From NCBI RefSeq assembly GCF_026683955.1, contig NZ_CP113343.1, positions 4,526,001-4,590,000 on the forward strand: 64,000 nt of DNA, in the 5' to 3' direction. Of the stretch, positions 8,463-18,263 are shown in pieces. A program made the translations under genes and the position numbers. The notes below the pieces were generated by a model that was given only the letters and a program-made list of their open reading frames with translations, ran no database searches and was not told the DNA's origin. Numbering within the stretch: position 1 is the stretch's first letter; each line of letters starts with the position of its first letter. Source of the DNA: Arthrobacter sp. MMS18-M83 (GTDB lineage: Bacteria; Actinomycetota; Actinomycetes; Actinomycetales; Micrococcaceae).

Positions 8463-10360
8463 GCGGCGATAGCGTGCACCGCGCCCCCACAGAGAAGCCG
8501 GCGCGGTCGCTTCTCCGCCTCGCGGGCTTGCTGAAGCCCGCGAGGGGAGTCATGACCACCGCGATTCTGTGCATCTGCGGTTTTGCAACGCTCAACGTCG
8601 CGGCCCCCAAGATACTGGGCGACGCCACGGACGTCATCGCAGCCACCGTCTTCGGCGCACCGTTCAACACCGGGCGATTTGTCATGCTGTTGCTCGTTGC
8701 TGCATCCATGTACGCGATCGCTTCGCTGCTCAGTTGGGCCCAGGGCCGGCTCAACGCCATCGCTGTCCAGAGGCTCGCGCACGACCTCCGGGAAGCGGTT
8801 GAAGCGAAATTGCATCGGCTTCCCGTTGCCTACTACGACGGCCGCTCCCGGGGAGATGTTCTCAGCCGTGCCACCAACGACCTCGACAACGTGGCACAAA
8901 CCCTCAACCAACTCCTTGCGCAACTCCTGACCTCAGTGTTGATGGTCATCGGATCCCTGGGGATGATGCTGCTGCTTTCACCCTTGCTTGCCCTCGTGTC
9001 CCTGTTGGCTGTGCCGATATCGGCCCTCGCGTCAGTGGTGGTGACCCGGCGCTCGCAGAAGTACTTTGTCCGGCAGTGGGAAGCTACGGGGGACGTCAAC
9101 TCCCTAGTGGAGGAGACTGCAACCGGCCACGAAACCATCAAGCTTTTCGGGGCGCAATCTGCGATGGCCGTCCGCTTCGCTGCCCACAACGACGGGCTCT
9201 ATTCCGCGAGTTCCAAGGCACAGTTCGCATCCGGGTTGCTGATGCCCCTCATGGCTTTCGTCTCGAACGCCAGCTACGTGGGGGTTGCGATTGTGGGGGC
9301 GCTCCAGTTCCTTGCCGGCGCGATGAGTATCGGCGGGATCCAGGCGTTCATACAATTCAACCGGCTGTTTAGCCAGCCCTTAGGCCAGATCGGCGGCATG
9401 GCCCAGGTCCTGCAATCGTGCGCGGTTTCCGCCAGCAGGGTCTTCGAGTTGTTAGACGAGCCGGAACTGTCAACGGAAATCGGGACTGGCGTTCGCACCG
9501 AGGCTGGTTCGGTGATGGGGTCCGGCGGGCAGCCCGATGCGCAGTTCGATCTCCCTTCGGGAAGGATTTCCTTTGAACACATTGCTTTCAGCTACCGCGC
9601 CGACGCGCCACTGATCGAGGACCTGTCATTCCGCGTGGAGCCGGGACAAACGGTGGCCATTGTGGGACACACCGGCGCGGGGAAAACCACGTTGATCAGC
9701 CTCCTCATGCGTTTCCATGAACTCGGCTCCGGCAAGATCACCATTGACGGCGCGGATATTGCGGACATGGGACGTGATGCCCTCCGCCGCAACTTCGGTG
9801 TGGTCCTTCAAGATCCTTGGATTTTCACAGGAACCATCCGGGAGAACATCGAATACGGACGTCCAGGTGCCAGCGACGCTGACATCGTGGCCGCTGCCGA
9901 GGCAAGCCACGTGGACCACTTTGTCCGCTCGCTGCCGAACGGCTACTCCACCCTGCTCAGCAATGGAGGGGAACCGCTTAGCCAGGGCCAGAGGCAATTA
10001 CTGAGCATCGCCCGTGCGCGGCTCTCCGGCCGCCCCATCCTGATCTTGGACGAAGCCACAAGCTCGGTGGATACCCGCACGGAAGTCCTCATCCGCCAGG
10101 CGATGCACAGATTGCGGAGCAACAAGACGTCGTTCGTCATCGCTCACCGCTTGTCCACCATCCGCGACGCTGATCTAATTCTCGTCATGGACCACGGACG
10201 GATTGTTGAACACGGCACCCATCATTCTCTGCTGGAGCTTGGCGGGCACTACGCCCGGTTGCACGACGCCCAATTTGCCGTCGGAGACGGCGAGTTGGCC
10301 GTGACGCCGGCACGGACCGCCAAACACCGCGGCGTCCAAGGGGAGAGTGAAGCCTCGTGA
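8459..10360 (+). CDS. Half-size ABC exporter, canonical-site partner
   Basis: About 633 aa. GTG 8459 overlaps the preceding stop in a GTGA junction and is preceded by GGAAG. It has six membrane helices (to about residue 330), then Walker A GHTGAGKTT (~402), Q-loop VVLQDPWIF, signature LSQGQRQLL, Walker B ILILDEATSSVD with the catalytic Glu, and H-loop VIAHRLSTI. Here Walker B and the His are canonical but the signature has Q for the second G. That is exactly complementary to the partner gene: this Walker B with the partner's LSGGQ would form the one hydrolysing site. It also overlaps the downstream gntR gene by 4 nt, so the three form one tight operon. Confidence 0.9.
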   Translation: MSGDSVHRAPTEKPARSLLRLAGLLKPARGVMTTAILCICGFATLNVAAPKILGDATDVIAATVFGAPFNTGRFVMLLLVAASMYAIASLLSWAQGRLNAIAVQRLAHDLREAVEAKLHRLPVAYYDGRSRGDVLSRATNDLDNVAQTLNQLLAQLLTSVLMVIGSLGMMLLLSPLLALVSLLAVPISALASVVVTRRSQKYFVRQWEATGDVNSLVEETATGHETIKLFGAQSAMAVRFAAHNDGLYSASSKAQFASGLLMPLMAFVSNASYVGVAIVGALQFLAGAMSIGGIQAFIQFNRLFSQPLGQIGGMAQVLQSCAVSASRVFELLDEPELSTEIGTGVRTEAGSVMGSGGQPDAQFDLPSGRISFEHIAFSYRADAPLIEDLSFRVEPGQTVAIVGHTGAGKTTLISLLMRFHELGSGKITIDGADIADMGRDALRRNFGVVLQDPWIFTGTIRENIEYGRPGASDADIVAAAEASHVDHFVRSLPNGYSTLLSNGGEPLSQGQRQLLSIARARLSGRPILILDEATSSVDTRTEVLIRQAMHRLRSNKTSFVIAHRLSTIRDADLILVMDHGRIVEHGTHHSLLELGGHYARLHDAQFAVGDGELAVTPARTAKHRGVQGESEAS

Positions 10361-10737
10361 GCGGATCGCTCGAGTTTCCCGGTTCGTGGCGACCCAACCA
10401 GTCGAGCACCGTGGCGTTGTATGAGCAGCTTCGGCTCCGCATTATCGAGCTGGCTGACGCTGGTACCCTCCCCGTCGGGACCAAACTTCCGGCGGTGCGC
10501 AGCCTGGCTGGCGAGCTGGATGTCGCGCCCCACACCGTCGCCCGCGCGTATAAGGAACTTGAAGCGGCCGGAGTCGTGGCAACCCGCGGCCGGAACGGAA
10601 CAGTGGTGTGCGCCCGGGACGACCGCTGGAGCGCCTTGGCTGCCGTCGCGGCGAACTACTCGGCCGCGGCAAAGGCGCAGGGCGCCAGTTTCGCCGAGGC
10701 AGTACAGCTTCTGGCGGCCGCCTATGACGCGGATTGA
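10357..10737 (+). CDS. GntR-family transcriptional regulator, YtrA subfamily
   Basis: A 126-aa protein with a winged helix at about residues 20-85 (YEQLRLRIIELADAGTLPVG, LPAVRSLAGELDVAPHTVAR, LEAAGVVATRGRNGTVV) and only a short helical tail. That is the layout of the YtrA subfamily, whose members lack a large effector domain and usually control adjacent ABC transporter genes. GTG 10357 overlaps the transporter stop. It most likely regulates the operon it ends, although its position last, not first, is less usual. The effector is unknown. Confidence 0.87.
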   Translation: MSGSLEFPGSWRPNQSSTVALYEQLRLRIIELADAGTLPVGTKLPAVRSLAGELDVAPHTVARAYKELEAAGVVATRGRNGTVVCARDDRWSALAAVAANYSAAAKAQGASFAEAVQLLAAAYDAD

Positions 10738-10773
10738 TACCCGTCAGTAGCCCGCGGGAGCCCACATGGAAAT

Positions 10774-10789
10774 TCGAAGAAGTTTTCGA
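10774..10789. promoter_or_regulatory. LexA (SOS) box upstream of uvrA
   Basis: TCGAAGAAGTTTTCGA matches the actinobacterial LexA operator TCGAAC-N4-GTTCGA at the outer five bases of each arm, with one mismatch per arm. It ends 13 nt before the uvrA start and directly abuts the presumed -10, so bound LexA would block RNA polymerase. This is as expected for an SOS-induced excision-repair gene. Confidence 0.75.
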
Positions 10790-10790
10790 T

Positions 10791-10796
10791 TAGCAT
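10791..10796 (+). promoter_or_regulatory. Candidate -10 of a leaderless uvrA transcript
   Basis: TAGCAT fits the actinobacterial -10 pattern TANNNT and ends 6 nt before GTG 10803. Initiation 7 nt downstream would start the RNA at the start codon. No Shine-Dalgarno is visible in the preceding 20 nt and no clear -35 hexamer is seen. Confidence 0.5.
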
Positions 10797-10802
10797 TAGT
10801 GG

Positions 10803-13730
10803 GTGCCTAAAGCCGTAGCTGAAGTCCCCGCCGTCGAGTCCCTCGCAAGCGTTCCCGCGCAGCAGCCTGCCACGCCGGTGAGACATGACCTGTCCCGGCT
10901 CGTGGTCAAGGGAGCGCGTGAACACAACCTCCGCAACGTGGACCTGGACCTTCCCCGTGATGCCATGATCGTCTTCACCGGCTTGTCGGGTTCAGGCAAG
11001 TCGTCCCTGGCCTTCGACACCATCTTCGCCGAGGGCCAGCGCCGGTACGTGGAATCATTGTCGGCCTACGCCCGCCAGTTCCTGGGCCAGGTGGACAAAC
11101 CGGATGTCGACTTCATCGAGGGCCTTTCCCCGGCAGTCTCCATCGATCAGAAGTCCACCAGCAAGAACCCGCGTTCCACGGTGGGCACCATCACCGAGAT
11201 CTACGACTACATGCGCCTTCTGTGGGCCCGTGTCGGCAGGCCGCATTGCCCGGTGTGCCATGAGCCCATCACCAGGCAGACTCCGCAGCAGATCGTCGAC
11301 CAACTGCTGGAACTCGAGTCCGGCACACGCTTCCAGATCCTGGCTCCCGTGGTCCGCGGACGCAAGGGCGAATTCGTGGAGCTCTTCAAGGAGCTCACCG
11401 CCAAGGGCTACTCACGTGCCCGGGTGGACGGCGAACTCGTCCAGTTGAGCGATCCGCCCAAGCTCGGCAAACAATTCAAGCACTCCATCGAAGTAGTCGT
11501 GGACCGGTTGGTGGTCAAGGAAGGAATCAGCCAACGGTTGACCGACTCGATCGAAACGGCGCTCGGCCTTGCGGAAGGCCGTGTGCTGGTCGAATTTGTC
11601 GATCTCGACGCCGAAGACCCGGCCCGGATCCGGGCGTTTTCCGAGAACCTTGCCTGCCCCAACGAGCACCCGTTGGCCATCGACGAGATCGAGCCCCGTT
11701 CCTTCTCCTTCAACAACCCTTTCGGCGCATGTGCGGCCTGCAGCGGCATTGGCACCAAACTGGAGGTCGATGAAGAACTCGTAGTCCCCAACCCCGAGCT
11801 TTCACTGGGCCAGGGGGCCATAGCGCCATGGTCGTTGGGTACAGCCACCACGGAGTACTGGAACAGGCTCTTGGAGGGCCTCGCTTTGGAGCTCGATTTC
11901 TCCATGGACACCCCCTGGGAGAAGCTGCCGCAGGAAGTTCGGCAGACGGTGCTGCATGGGAAGGACCACAAGGTGGTCGTCCAGTACCGCAACCGGTTCG
12001 GCCGGGAGCGCAAGTACAGCACCGGCTTCGAAGGCGCCATCCAGTACGTTCACCGCAAGCACGGCGAAACGGACTCGGACTGGGCACGCGACCGCTACGA
12101 AGAGTACATGCGGCAGGTTCCTTGCCCCGCATGCAACGGTGCCCGGCTTAACCCGGCGTCGCTCTCCGTGCTGATCAACGGCAAGTCCATCGCCGAAGTA
12201 TCGGCCCTTCCGATGCGCGATTGCGCCGACTTCCTCGGCAGCCTCACGCTCACCGACCGCGAGGCCCAGATCGCGCATCAGGTTCTCAAGGAGATCCAGG
12301 CACGCCTGACGTTCCTGCTCGACGTAGGGCTCGAATACCTGAATCTCGAAAGGCCGTCCGGGACACTGTCCGGCGGTGAGGCCCAGCGCATCCGGCTCGC
12401 TACGCAAATTGGCTCTGGCCTCGTGGGAGTCCTCTATGTCCTGGACGAGCCGTCCATCGGGCTGCACCAGAAGGACAACCGGCGCCTCATCGAAACGCTG
12501 ACGCGGTTGCGTGATCTCGGCAATACGCTGATTGTCGTCGAACACGACGAAGACACCATCCAGGAAGCCGACTGGGTAGTGGACATCGGACCTGGCGCCG
12601 GCGAGCACGGTGGCCAGGTGGTGCACTCCGGTTCCTACAAGGAGCTCCTGGAAAACACGAACTCGCTGACGGGCGACTACCTGTCCGGGCGACGCAAGAT
12701 CGACATCCCGCCCAAGCGACGCAAGTACGACAAGAAGCGTGAGCTCAAGGTCATCGGCGCACGCGAAAACAACCTGAACAACGTTGACGCTACCTTCCCG
12801 CTGGGTCTTTTCACGGCCGTGACCGGCGTCAGCGGCTCAGGGAAGTCCACCCTGGTGAACGAGATCCTCTACAAGGTGCTTGCGAACAAGCTCAACGGCG
12901 CCAAGCAGGTTGCAGGCCGGCATCGCTCCGTAGTGGGCTTGGAGCACCTCGACAAAGTGGTCCATGTTGACCAGAGCCCCATCGGCAGGACACCGCGTTC
13001 CAACCCCGCCACATACACTGGCGTCTTCGACAACATCCGGAAGCTTTTCGCGGAAACCACCGAAGCCAAAGTGCGCGGTTACCAGCCAGGCCGCTTCTCA
13101 TTCAACGTCAAAGGCGGCCGCTGCGAGGCCTGCTCCGGTGACGGCACGCTGAAGATCGAGATGAACTTCCTGCCGGATGTCTACGTACCTTGCGAAGTGT
13201 GCCATGGTGCCCGCTACAACCGGGAGACCCTTGAAGTTCACTACAAGGGCAAGACCATCGCGGACGTCCTCAACATGCCCATCGAGGAAGGTGCCGAGTT
13301 CTTTGCGGCGTTCACGCCCATTGCCCGGCACCTGAACACCCTCGTCGACGTCGGTCTCGGCTACGTCCGGCTTGGGCAGCCGGCCACCACGCTGTCCGGC
13401 GGCGAGGCGCAGCGCGTGAAGCTGGCCTCGGAGCTCCAGAAGCGATCGAACGGACGCAGTGTCTACGTCTTGGACGAACCCACTACGGGCCTGCACTTCG
13501 AGGACATCCGTAAGTTGCTCATGGTGCTGCAGGGCTTGGTGGACAAGGGGAATACGGTCATCACCATTGAACACAACCTTGACGTCATCAAGTCCGCCGA
13601 CTGGATTGTGGACCTTGGCCCCAACGGCGGTTCAGGCGGTGGACGCATCGTGGCAACAGGCACACCTGAACAGGTAGCCAAGTCCACGGAAAGCCATACC
13701 GCTTCCTTCCTTGCGGAGATTCTGGGTTAG
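10803..13730 (+). CDS. uvrA: Excinuclease ABC subunit A
   Basis: 975 aa, usual UvrA length. It has two ABC ATPase modules: Walker [15 protein letters not shown] near residue 60 and [13 protein letters not shown] near residue 677, with signatures [13 protein letters not shown] and [13 protein letters not shown]. The zinc modules are visible as [15 protein letters not shown] and [24 protein letters not shown]. UvrA dimerises, loads UvrB on damaged DNA and starts nucleotide excision repair. The GTG start is favoured because a TANNNT -10 lies immediately upstream and the conserved domain begins near residue 30. Transcription is probably under LexA control. uvrC follows two genes later. Confidence 0.97.
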   Translation: MPKAVAEVPAVESLASVPAQQPATPVRHDLSRLVVKGAREHNLRNVDLDLPRDAMIVFTGLSGSGKSSLAFDTIFAEGQRRYVESLSAYARQFLGQVDKPDVDFIEGLSPAVSIDQKSTSKNPRSTVGTITEIYDYMRLLWARVGRPHCPVCHEPITRQTPQQIVDQLLELESGTRFQILAPVVRGRKGEFVELFKELTAKGYSRARVDGELVQLSDPPKLGKQFKHSIEVVVDRLVVKEGISQRLTDSIETALGLAEGRVLVEFVDLDAEDPARIRAFSENLACPNEHPLAIDEIEPRSFSFNNPFGACAACSGIGTKLEVDEELVVPNPELSLGQGAIAPWSLGTATTEYWNRLLEGLALELDFSMDTPWEKLPQEVRQTVLHGKDHKVVVQYRNRFGRERKYSTGFEGAIQYVHRKHGETDSDWARDRYEEYMRQVPCPACNGARLNPASLSVLINGKSIAEVSALPMRDCADFLGSLTLTDREAQIAHQVLKEIQARLTFLLDVGLEYLNLERPSGTLSGGEAQRIRLATQIGSGLVGVLYVLDEPSIGLHQKDNRRLIETLTRLRDLGNTLIVVEHDEDTIQEADWVVDIGPGAGEHGGQVVHSGSYKELLENTNSLTGDYLSGRRKIDIPPKRRKYDKKRELKVIGARENNLNNVDATFPLGLFTAVTGVSGSGKSTLVNEILYKVLANKLNGAKQVAGRHRSVVGLEHLDKVVHVDQSPIGRTPRSNPATYTGVFDNIRKLFAETTEAKVRGYQPGRFSFNVKGGRCEACSGDGTLKIEMNFLPDVYVPCEVCHGARYNRETLEVHYKGKTIADVLNMPIEEGAEFFAAFTPIARHLNTLVDVGLGYVRLGQPATTLSGGEAQRVKLASELQKRSNGRSVYVLDEPTTGLHFEDIRKLLMVLQGLVDKGNTVITIEHNLDVIKSADWIVDLGPNGGSGGGRIVATGTPEQVAKSTESHTASFLAEILG

Positions 13731-13744
13731 TGTGGCGCTCCCAT

Positions 13745-13780
13745 CAGGGAATATTTCGGCGGCTGCCGGAGTATTCCCTG
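13745..13780 (+). terminator. Stem-loop after uvrA
   Basis: CAGGGAATA (13745-13753) pairs with TATTCCCTG (13772-13780), with an inner CGGC/GCCG stem. It lies 14 nt after the uvrA stop and before the next gene's start. There is no U tract, so it may be a terminator or an mRNA 3'-end stabiliser. Confidence 0.5.
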
Positions 13781-13829
13781 GGCGGCATGTGAGTTTCAGG
13801 CACGCCTCAACTCGTGAGAAACTAACCCG

Positions 13830-14546
13830 GTGACTCAAACAATGGTGCCCGTAATCTTTGATCTGGACGGCACCCTTGTCGATCCTGCAGGTGGCATAAC
13901 CGGCGGCATCGCCGCGGCCCTGCGCGAAATTGGCCTCCGTGTTCCGGAACAGGCCGTGCTGGACTCCATGGTTGGACCCAAGCTCAGTGATTCCCTGGAA
14001 CACATTGCCGGGGTTCCCGCAGGGCGAGTCGATGAAGTCATTGGGCTTTACCGCAGCTACTACCGATCTGTAGGAATTGGTCAAGGCCAGCTCTATCCAG
14101 GCATCCGGGAGCTCCTCGAGTTCTTCGCGGAGTCGCGGCGTCAGGTCGCTGTAGCCACGCAGAAACCCCAAGGCCTGGCGCGCGTCGTGTTGGAGCACCA
14201 CGGCATTGCTGATTTCTTTGCGTCCATCTGCGGTGCCTCGGACGACGAATCAATGGCCGCAAACACGGCCCCCGGCAAAGTGGAAATCGTTGGTGCTGCG
14301 CTGGCGACGTTGCATTCGCAGCCCGCCGTGATGGTGGGGGATCGCCACCAGGATGTTGCCGGTGCCATGGCCAATGGACTTGACTGCATCGGTGTGAGTT
14401 GGGGATTTGCGCCCGACGGCGAGCTTCAGGAAGCCGGAGCCGTCGCCGTCGTGGACTCCACTGGGCAGCTGCTGAAGAAGATCGAAGAACTTGACGCCGT
14501 CCGCGCGGCGGCCCTGAGCGAGGTGCAGAACGATGGAAGCCTTTGA
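13830..14546 (+). CDS. HAD hydrolase, phosphoglycolate phosphatase-like
   Basis: A 238-aa HAD superfamily subclass IA protein. Motif I is FDLDGTLVDPAGG (nucleophile Asp and acid/base Asp), motif II a Thr in VAVATQKPQG, motif III a Lys in NTAPGKVEIV, and motif IV MVGDRHQDVAGA. The four-helix cap between motifs I and II is the Gph/PGP type. It probably removes phosphate from 2-phosphoglycolate (relevant to repair of 3'-phosphoglycolate DNA ends) or a similar small phosphate ester. It overlaps plsC by 14 nt, so both are probably one transcript. The exact substrate is uncertain. Confidence 0.85.
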   Translation: MTQTMVPVIFDLDGTLVDPAGGITGGIAAALREIGLRVPEQAVLDSMVGPKLSDSLEHIAGVPAGRVDEVIGLYRSYYRSVGIGQGQLYPGIRELLEFFAESRRQVAVATQKPQGLARVVLEHHGIADFFASICGASDDESMAANTAPGKVEIVGAALATLHSQPAVMVGDRHQDVAGAMANGLDCIGVSWGFAPDGELQEAGAVAVVDSTGQLLKKIEELDAVRAAALSEVQNDGSL

Positions 14547-15201
14547 TGTCATCCGCTGGACCACCCGCGGACTGATTTCCAGCACCTGCCGACCCACTGT
14601 CATCGGGCTGGAAAACGTGCCCAAGGAGGGGCCATTCATTGTGGCCCCAAACCATTTGTCTTTTCTGGACAGCGTGATTGTCCAGGCTTTGATGCCCCGC
14701 CCGGTGGGATTCTTTGCCAAGGCCGAGTACTTCACCACCAAGGGCTTCAAAGGCCGTGCGATGAAGGCGTTCTTCCAGGCTGTTGGATCCATTCCGGTGG
14801 AACGCGGAGAGCAGGCGGCCAGTGTGCAAGCGCTCAAGACCCTGCTGGACATCCTGGAGAACGGCAGGGGCATCGGCATCTATCCGGAGGGAACCCGTTC
14901 GCGTGACGGCCTGCTCTACCGTGGGCGGACGGGCGTCGGCTGGCTTGCTTTGACTACGGGCGCCCCCGTCGTGCCGGTGGGCCTGATTGGCACGGACAAA
15001 TTGCAGCCTGTGGACCGTAACACCGTCCGTCCGCAGCACTTCATCATGAAGGTGGGCGAGCCGTTGTACTTCGAGAAAACAGGTCCGGACCATTCCCTGC
15101 CTGCCCGCCGCGAAGTGACGGACAAGATCATGGATGCCATAGCGGCATTGAGCGGCCAGGAACGTTCCACGAGTTACAACCAGAGCAAGACGGCGGAGTA
15201 G
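14533..15201 (+). CDS. 1-acyl-sn-glycerol-3-phosphate acyltransferase (PlsC family)
   Basis: 222 aa. The catalytic NHxxxxD motif appears as APNHLSFLDSV (near residue 39), and the phosphate-binding motif as YPEGTRSRDG. VPVGLIGTDKLQ is the later conserved block. The family transfers a fatty acyl group to lysophosphatidate at the inner face of the membrane to make phosphatidate. Overlap with the upstream HAD gene suggests translational coupling. A more specialised glycerolipid acyltransferase role is possible because actinobacteria carry several PlsC paralogues. Confidence 0.88.
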   Translation: MEAFDVIRWTTRGLISSTCRPTVIGLENVPKEGPFIVAPNHLSFLDSVIVQALMPRPVGFFAKAEYFTTKGFKGRAMKAFFQAVGSIPVERGEQAASVQALKTLLDILENGRGIGIYPEGTRSRDGLLYRGRTGVGWLALTTGAPVVPVGLIGTDKLQPVDRNTVRPQHFIMKVGEPLYFEKTGPDHSLPARREVTDKIMDAIAALSGQERSTSYNQSKTAE

Positions 15202-15247
15202 CTCCGCGAAGCCGGGCGGTGCGTACGGGGTATCGTCTTTCCCTTAC

Positions 15248-15253
15248 TAGACT
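15248..15253 (+). promoter_or_regulatory. Candidate -10 of a leaderless uvrC transcript
   Basis: TAGACT ends 6 nt before GTG 15260, the spacing expected if transcription starts on the start codon. No Shine-Dalgarno is visible upstream of the GTG. No -35 match is obvious. Confidence 0.45.
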
Positions 15254-15259
15254 GGATCT

Positions 15260-17254
15260 GTGGCAGATCCAGCGAGCTATCGCCCCCAGACGGGAGAAAT
15301 CCCCACTACCCCCGGCGTCTACCGGTTCCGGGATCCACACGGCCGCGTCATCTATGTGGGCAAGGCGAAGAACCTCCGGTCCCGGCTGAACTCCTACTTC
15401 GCCAACCCGGCAGGGTTGCTGCCGAAAACGTACGCCATGGTGCACGCCGCGAGCAGCGTTGAATGGACCGTGGTGGGCAGCGAGCTTGAGTCCCTCCAGC
15501 TCGAATACACCTGGATCAAGGAATTCAAGCCGCGCTTCAACGTCGTGTTCCGCGATGACAAGACCTATCCGTACCTTGCCGTGAGCATGGGGGAGAAGCT
15601 TCCCCGGGTTCAGGTCATGCGCGGCGAGCGCCGTAAAGGCACCCGCTACTTCGGGCCGTACACGGCCGGTGCCATCCGTGAAACCATGGACACCTTGCTC
15701 AGGGTCTTTCCGGTGCGGAGCTGCAGCGCCGGAGTGCTTAAGCGTGCGCAGGCCAGTGGGCGGCCATGCCTGCTGGGTTACATCGACAAATGCTCGGCCC
15801 CGTGCGTCGGCCGTGTCACGCCCGAGGAGCACCGCGCCATTGCCGAAGACTTCTGCTCGTTCATGGGCGGCGAGGCCGGCAAGTTCATACGGCGCCTTGA
15901 GAAAGACATGGCAGCTGCCGTAGCTGAGCTCGACTACGAACGGGCGGCACGAATCCGGGACGACATCGCGGCGTTGCGCAAAGTCTTCGAACGCAATGCC
16001 GTGGTCCTTTCCGAAGACACGGACGCAGATATCTTCGCCCTGCACGACGACGACCTCGAGGCTTCCGTGCAGGTCTTCCACGTCAGGGGCGGCCGCGTAC
16101 GCGGCCAGCGGGGATGGGTGGTCGAAAAGGTCGAAGACGCCACCACGCCGGAGCTTATCGAGCACCTCCTGCAGCAGGTTTATGGAGAAGACAGCGACAA
16201 CCAAGGCCGCATTCCTCGCGAAGTCCTGGTCCCGGAGATTCCGTCCAACCATCATGAGCTGCTTGAATGGCTTGGCGGCCTCCGGGGCGCCAAAGTGGAT
16301 ATCCGCGTGCCGCAGCGTGGCGACAAGGCCGCCCTCATGTCCACTGTCCGCGAAAACGCGGAGCAGGCGCTGAAGCTCCACAAAGTCCGGAGGGCAGGCG
16401 ACATCACCGTCCGCTCCCAGGCGCTTCAGGAGTTGCAGGAGGCGCTTGAGCTTCCCGTGCCGCTCCTACGGATCGAATGCTATGACATATCCCATGTGCA
16501 GGGCACCAACGTGGTCGCGTCCATGGTGGTTGTGGAAGACGGCCTCCCCAAGAAGGCCGACTACCGGAAATTCTCCATCACCGGTGCAGCCGCAACGGAC
16601 GACACTGCGGCGATGCATGACGTCCTCACGCGACGCTTCCGGCACTACCTTCAGGACAAGTCCTCCCAGCTTCCCAAGAGCGGGGAAGTCCGCAACCCGG
16701 CGGAACTGGCGCCGTCGTCGGATGATGCCGCCCTCACCGGGACAAAGGCGAGGTTCGCCTATCCGCCCAACCTGGTCGTCGTCGACGGCGGCCAGCCCCA
16801 AGTCAACGCCGCCGCGCGGGCCCTCGCGGAACTGGGGATCGACGACGTCTACGTCGTGGGCCTGGCCAAGCGGCTCGAAGAAGTCTGGTTGCCGGATAGC
16901 GATTTTCCCGTGATTCTGCCGCGAACTTCACAGGGGCTCTACCTGCTGCAGCGCATCCGCGACGAAGCCCACCGCTTCGCCATCACTTTCCACCGGCAGA
17001 AGCGTGGAAAAGCCATGACCGTGTCCGCGCTTGACGGCGTTCCCGGCCTAGGAGAAGCCAAACGGAAGGCGCTCGTGGCACATTTCGGTTCGCTCAAGAA
17101 GATCAAGGCCGCCACGGCAAGCGAGCTCACCGCCGCGAAGGGAATCGGCCCGGCGTTGGCGGAAGCCGTCGTGAGCCACCTGGCGGGGGCCGGCGCCTCC
17201 GAAGAGGCCGCCCCGGCAGTGAACATGACCACCGGCGAAATCCTTGAATTTTAG
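15260..17254 (+). CDS. uvrC: Excinuclease ABC subunit C
   Basis: 664 aa. The N-terminal GIY-YIG nuclease domain includes [22 protein letters not shown] (split by the family gap), which makes the 3' incision. A Cys-containing segment (CSAPCVGRV) follows. The UVR/UvrB-binding region is near residues 205-240, the RNase H-like domain that makes the 5' incision spans about 390-560 ([31 protein letters not shown]), and a C-terminal helix-hairpin-helix pair includes [18 protein letters not shown]. It acts with UvrA and UvrB. First gene of the conserved uvrC-rapZ-yvcK-whiA string. Confidence 0.97.
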   Translation: MADPASYRPQTGEIPTTPGVYRFRDPHGRVIYVGKAKNLRSRLNSYFANPAGLLPKTYAMVHAASSVEWTVVGSELESLQLEYTWIKEFKPRFNVVFRDDKTYPYLAVSMGEKLPRVQVMRGERRKGTRYFGPYTAGAIRETMDTLLRVFPVRSCSAGVLKRAQASGRPCLLGYIDKCSAPCVGRVTPEEHRAIAEDFCSFMGGEAGKFIRRLEKDMAAAVAELDYERAARIRDDIAALRKVFERNAVVLSEDTDADIFALHDDDLEASVQVFHVRGGRVRGQRGWVVEKVEDATTPELIEHLLQQVYGEDSDNQGRIPREVLVPEIPSNHHELLEWLGGLRGAKVDIRVPQRGDKAALMSTVRENAEQALKLHKVRRAGDITVRSQALQELQEALELPVPLLRIECYDISHVQGTNVVASMVVVEDGLPKKADYRKFSITGAAATDDTAAMHDVLTRRFRHYLQDKSSQLPKSGEVRNPAELAPSSDDAALTGTKARFAYPPNLVVVDGGQPQVNAAARALAELGIDDVYVVGLAKRLEEVWLPDSDFPVILPRTSQGLYLLQRIRDEAHRFAITFHRQKRGKAMTVSALDGVPGLGEAKRKALVAHFGSLKKIKAATASELTAAKGIGPALAEAVVSHLAGAGASEEAAPAVNMTTGEILEF

Positions 17255-17267
17255 CTAGGGTAATAAA

Positions 17268-17290
17268 CGGACCGCTCCTCAAGCGGTCCG
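17268..17290 (+). terminator. Stem-loop after uvrC
   Basis: CGGACCGCT (17268-17276) and AGCGGTCCG (17282-17290) form a perfect 9-bp stem with a 5-nt loop, 13 nt after the uvrC stop. It probably separates or attenuates uvrC from rapZ. No U tract follows. Confidence 0.55.
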
Positions 17291-17340
17291 GCTTGGACCT
17301 TCCCAGAAGCTTTGGACCATCTCAGAAACGGGGACACTTG

Positions 17341-18263
17341 ATGTCAGAGTCAACAGCAGGATCCGACGCGGAGCAGGACGGCCTCATTCCCGTCAAGCCT
17401 GTCGAAGCGGAACTGCTGGTGGTGACTGGCATGTCCGGAGCAGGCCGCAGTACGGCCTCGGACGCCTTGGAGGACCACGGCTGGTACGTCGTCGAAAACC
17501 TCCCCCGCAGATGTTGGGGACCCTCGCCGAAATCGTCTCGCACGCACCCCAGTCGATCCCCAAGCTGGCCGTCGTCGTGGACGTCCGCAGCAAAGGACTC
17601 TTCACCGACATCAGGACGGCCCTCGGCGCACTCAGCGCCAGCGGAATCACGTTCCGGGTTCTCTTCCTCGATGCCAGCGACAACGTCCTGGTCCGGCGCT
17701 TTGAACAAGGCCGCCGCCCGCATCCGCTCCAGGGCGGAGGCCGGATCCTGGACGGTATCGCCGCAGAGCGCGACGTCCTGAAGGAACTCCGGGAATCGGC
17801 AGATGTGGTCCTGGACACGAGTACGTACAACGTGCACGGCCTGGCGACCGCCATCACCGAGCTCTTCAGCGACACGGGCCCCGTGGCACTGCGCCTGAAC
17901 GTCATGAGCTTCGGCTTCAAATATGGCTTGCCGGTGGATGCCAACTTCGTGGCCGACGCGCGCTTCATCCCCAACCCGCACTGGGTCCCGAAGTTACGCC
18001 CGCACACTGGACTCGACGCCGATGTCAGCGAATATGTGCTGGGGGCCGACGGCGTCAAGGACTTCGTTGACCGGTATGTCCTTGCCTTGGAGCCCGTCCT
18101 CGACGGCTATCGGACGGAAAACAAGCATTACGCCACCATTGCTGTCGGCTGCACAGGCGGCAAGCACCGTTCAGTGGCAGTCGCCGTCGAACTTTCCAAA
18201 CGGCTGGCCCAATATCCCCGGGTCACCGTGACCACCAGCCACCGTGATCTGGGTCGTGAATAA
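17341..18263 (+). pseudogene. rapZ: RapZ/YvcJ nucleotide-binding protein, interrupted by a -1 frameshift
   Basis: From ATG 17341 the first frame encodes [20 protein letters not shown] (Walker A; Arg in place of the usual Lys is normal in actinobacterial homologues) and ends in sense at WYVVENLP. The rest ([14 protein letters not shown] onward, to HRDLGRE, stop 18261-18263) is in another frame. A run of five C at 17502-17506 should be six to give the family sequence VENLPPQML, so one base is missing. The C-terminal part with GCTGGKHRSV is complete. Intact length would be about 307 aa. RapZ homologues bind nucleotides and, in E. coli, control GlmS mRNA. A sequencing or assembly error in the C run is the simplest alternative. 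The stop overlaps yvcK. Confidence 0.9.

Noticed and set aside
11055..12626. Plus-strand uvrA region carrying several minus-strand frames
   Set aside because: All are antisense to UvrA zinc-module and ATPase sequence and show no independent signal.
15725..15828. Cys-rich segment of UvrC as a possible Fe-S site anomaly
   Set aside because: The CSAPCVGRV cluster is common in UvrC proteins, so it is not unusual.
17293..17340. Earlier start for rapZ at 17293
   Set aside because: The extra residues are not conserved and overlap the post-uvrC region; ATG 17341 has a GGGGA upstream and fits the family.
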